Part shown: in pieces, positions 6,212 to 6,355 of the stretch
Numbering within the stretch: position 1 is the first letter of the stretch
How the letters are laid out: the number at the start of each line of letters is the position of its first letter
NCBI GenBank assembly: GCA_018829865.1
Contig: JAHJTR010000054.1
Location: forward strand, 1 to 6,355
Reading direction: 5' to 3'
From: Patescibacteria group bacterium
GTDB taxonomy: Bacteria > Patescibacteriota > Gracilibacteria > UBA1369 > JAHJTR01
Length of the DNA stretch: 6,355 nucleotides
Notes under the pieces: model-generated
The model's input: only the letters and a program-made list of their open reading frames with translations
What the model was told of the DNA's origin: nothing
Databases searched by the model: none
Translations under genes and position numbers: made by a program

Positions 6212-6355
6212 GGCGCACTGAAAAACGCGTATCGCGGCGTTGGCTTCACCATGTCGTCACTTAACCACTCTGCAGCTTTCGAATCATCCTGCGGATGCTT
6301 CTTCAGCTTTCGAGTGTCGCTCCTCTCCCCACAAAATACGTTCGCTTCGCTCTCT
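6212..6355. other. GC-richer tail of unknown nature after RuBisCO
   Basis: By count about 54% GC, clearly above the AT-rich DNA before it. I see no T-run-type terminator for RuBisCO. On the minus strand a frame is open from the window edge at 6355 to a TAA at 6178-6180, 58 codons reading through KLKKHPQDDSKAAEW and MVKPTPRYAFF. It would overlap the RuBisCO 3' end convergently. On the plus strand the RuBisCO frame also stays open after its TAG to the window end (48 codons). Neither peptide is recognised. It may be the end of a convergent gene, a dispersed repeat unit, or non-coding; the window edge cuts it. Confidence 0.4.
6273..6313. repeat. 10-bp direct repeat flanking a short hairpin
   Basis: CAGCTTTCGA occurs at 6273-6282 and again at 6304-6313, a 31-bp period. 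Overlapping the first copy and lying mostly between the two is an imperfect stem-loop (6281-6301): 9-nt arms with one mismatch around a TGC loop, with the perfect core CATCC/GGATG at 6285-6297. It is not followed by a T-run on either strand, so an intrinsic terminator is unlikely. The pattern suits a small interspersed palindromic unit, but only one copy is in the window. Confidence 0.45.

Noticed and set aside
6281..6301. Intrinsic terminator for RuBisCO
   Set aside because: The hairpin has a mismatch and lacks a T-run on either strand.
6209..6355. Read-through of the RuBisCO TAG into a 48-codon extension
   Set aside because: The frame stays open to the window end, but form III enzymes end near the ALEKWKPK region, so the extension is not needed. 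The composition also changes right at the stop.

Overview
The window carries four tandem plus-strand genes on AT-rich DNA, followed by a short GC-richer tail. In order they are a class II (adenosylcobalamin-dependent) ribonucleotide reductase (188-2386), a large unrecognised helical protein (2393-4561), a single-cluster [4Fe-4S] ferredoxin (4633-4824) and a form III-type RuBisCO large chain (4853-6211). All four frames are intact with the standard code; stops are TAA, TAA, TAA and TAG.

The host looks like a bacterium rather than an archaeon. The leader of the reductase gene holds two tandem NrdR-box-like sites with centres 32 bp apart, and NrdR is a bacterial repressor. An archaeal-type RuBisCO, a class II reductase and a long orphan lysine-rich protein on AT-rich DNA fit an uncultivated Candidate Phyla Radiation (Patescibacteria) lineage. 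The lineage is inferred from gene content only. A code in which UGA means glycine (Gracilibacteria/Absconditabacteria) is not supported: every gene reads through with GGN glycines and no in-frame TGA.

Layout: 1-187 is a regulatory leader with a perfect 28-bp palindrome, two NrdR-like boxes and a weak sigma70-like promoter. The unknown gene begins 6 bp after the reductase stop, so the two are probably co-transcribed. A 71-bp A-rich gap with no visible terminator precedes the ferredoxin gene, and 28 bp separate it from RuBisCO. Positions 6212-6355 are about 54% GC, contain a 10-bp direct repeat and a short hairpin, and have no gene I can name.

Functionally, the two large enzymes sit on opposite sides of ribonucleotide metabolism. 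The reductase makes deoxyribonucleotides from ribonucleotides. Form III RuBisCOs usually consume ribulose-1,5-bisphosphate derived from nucleoside monophosphates, yielding 3-phosphoglycerate. Whether all four genes form one NrdR-controlled unit is an inference. No Shine-Dalgarno sequence precedes any of the four starts. The least explained objects are the 722-residue protein beside the reductase and the GC-rich tail.
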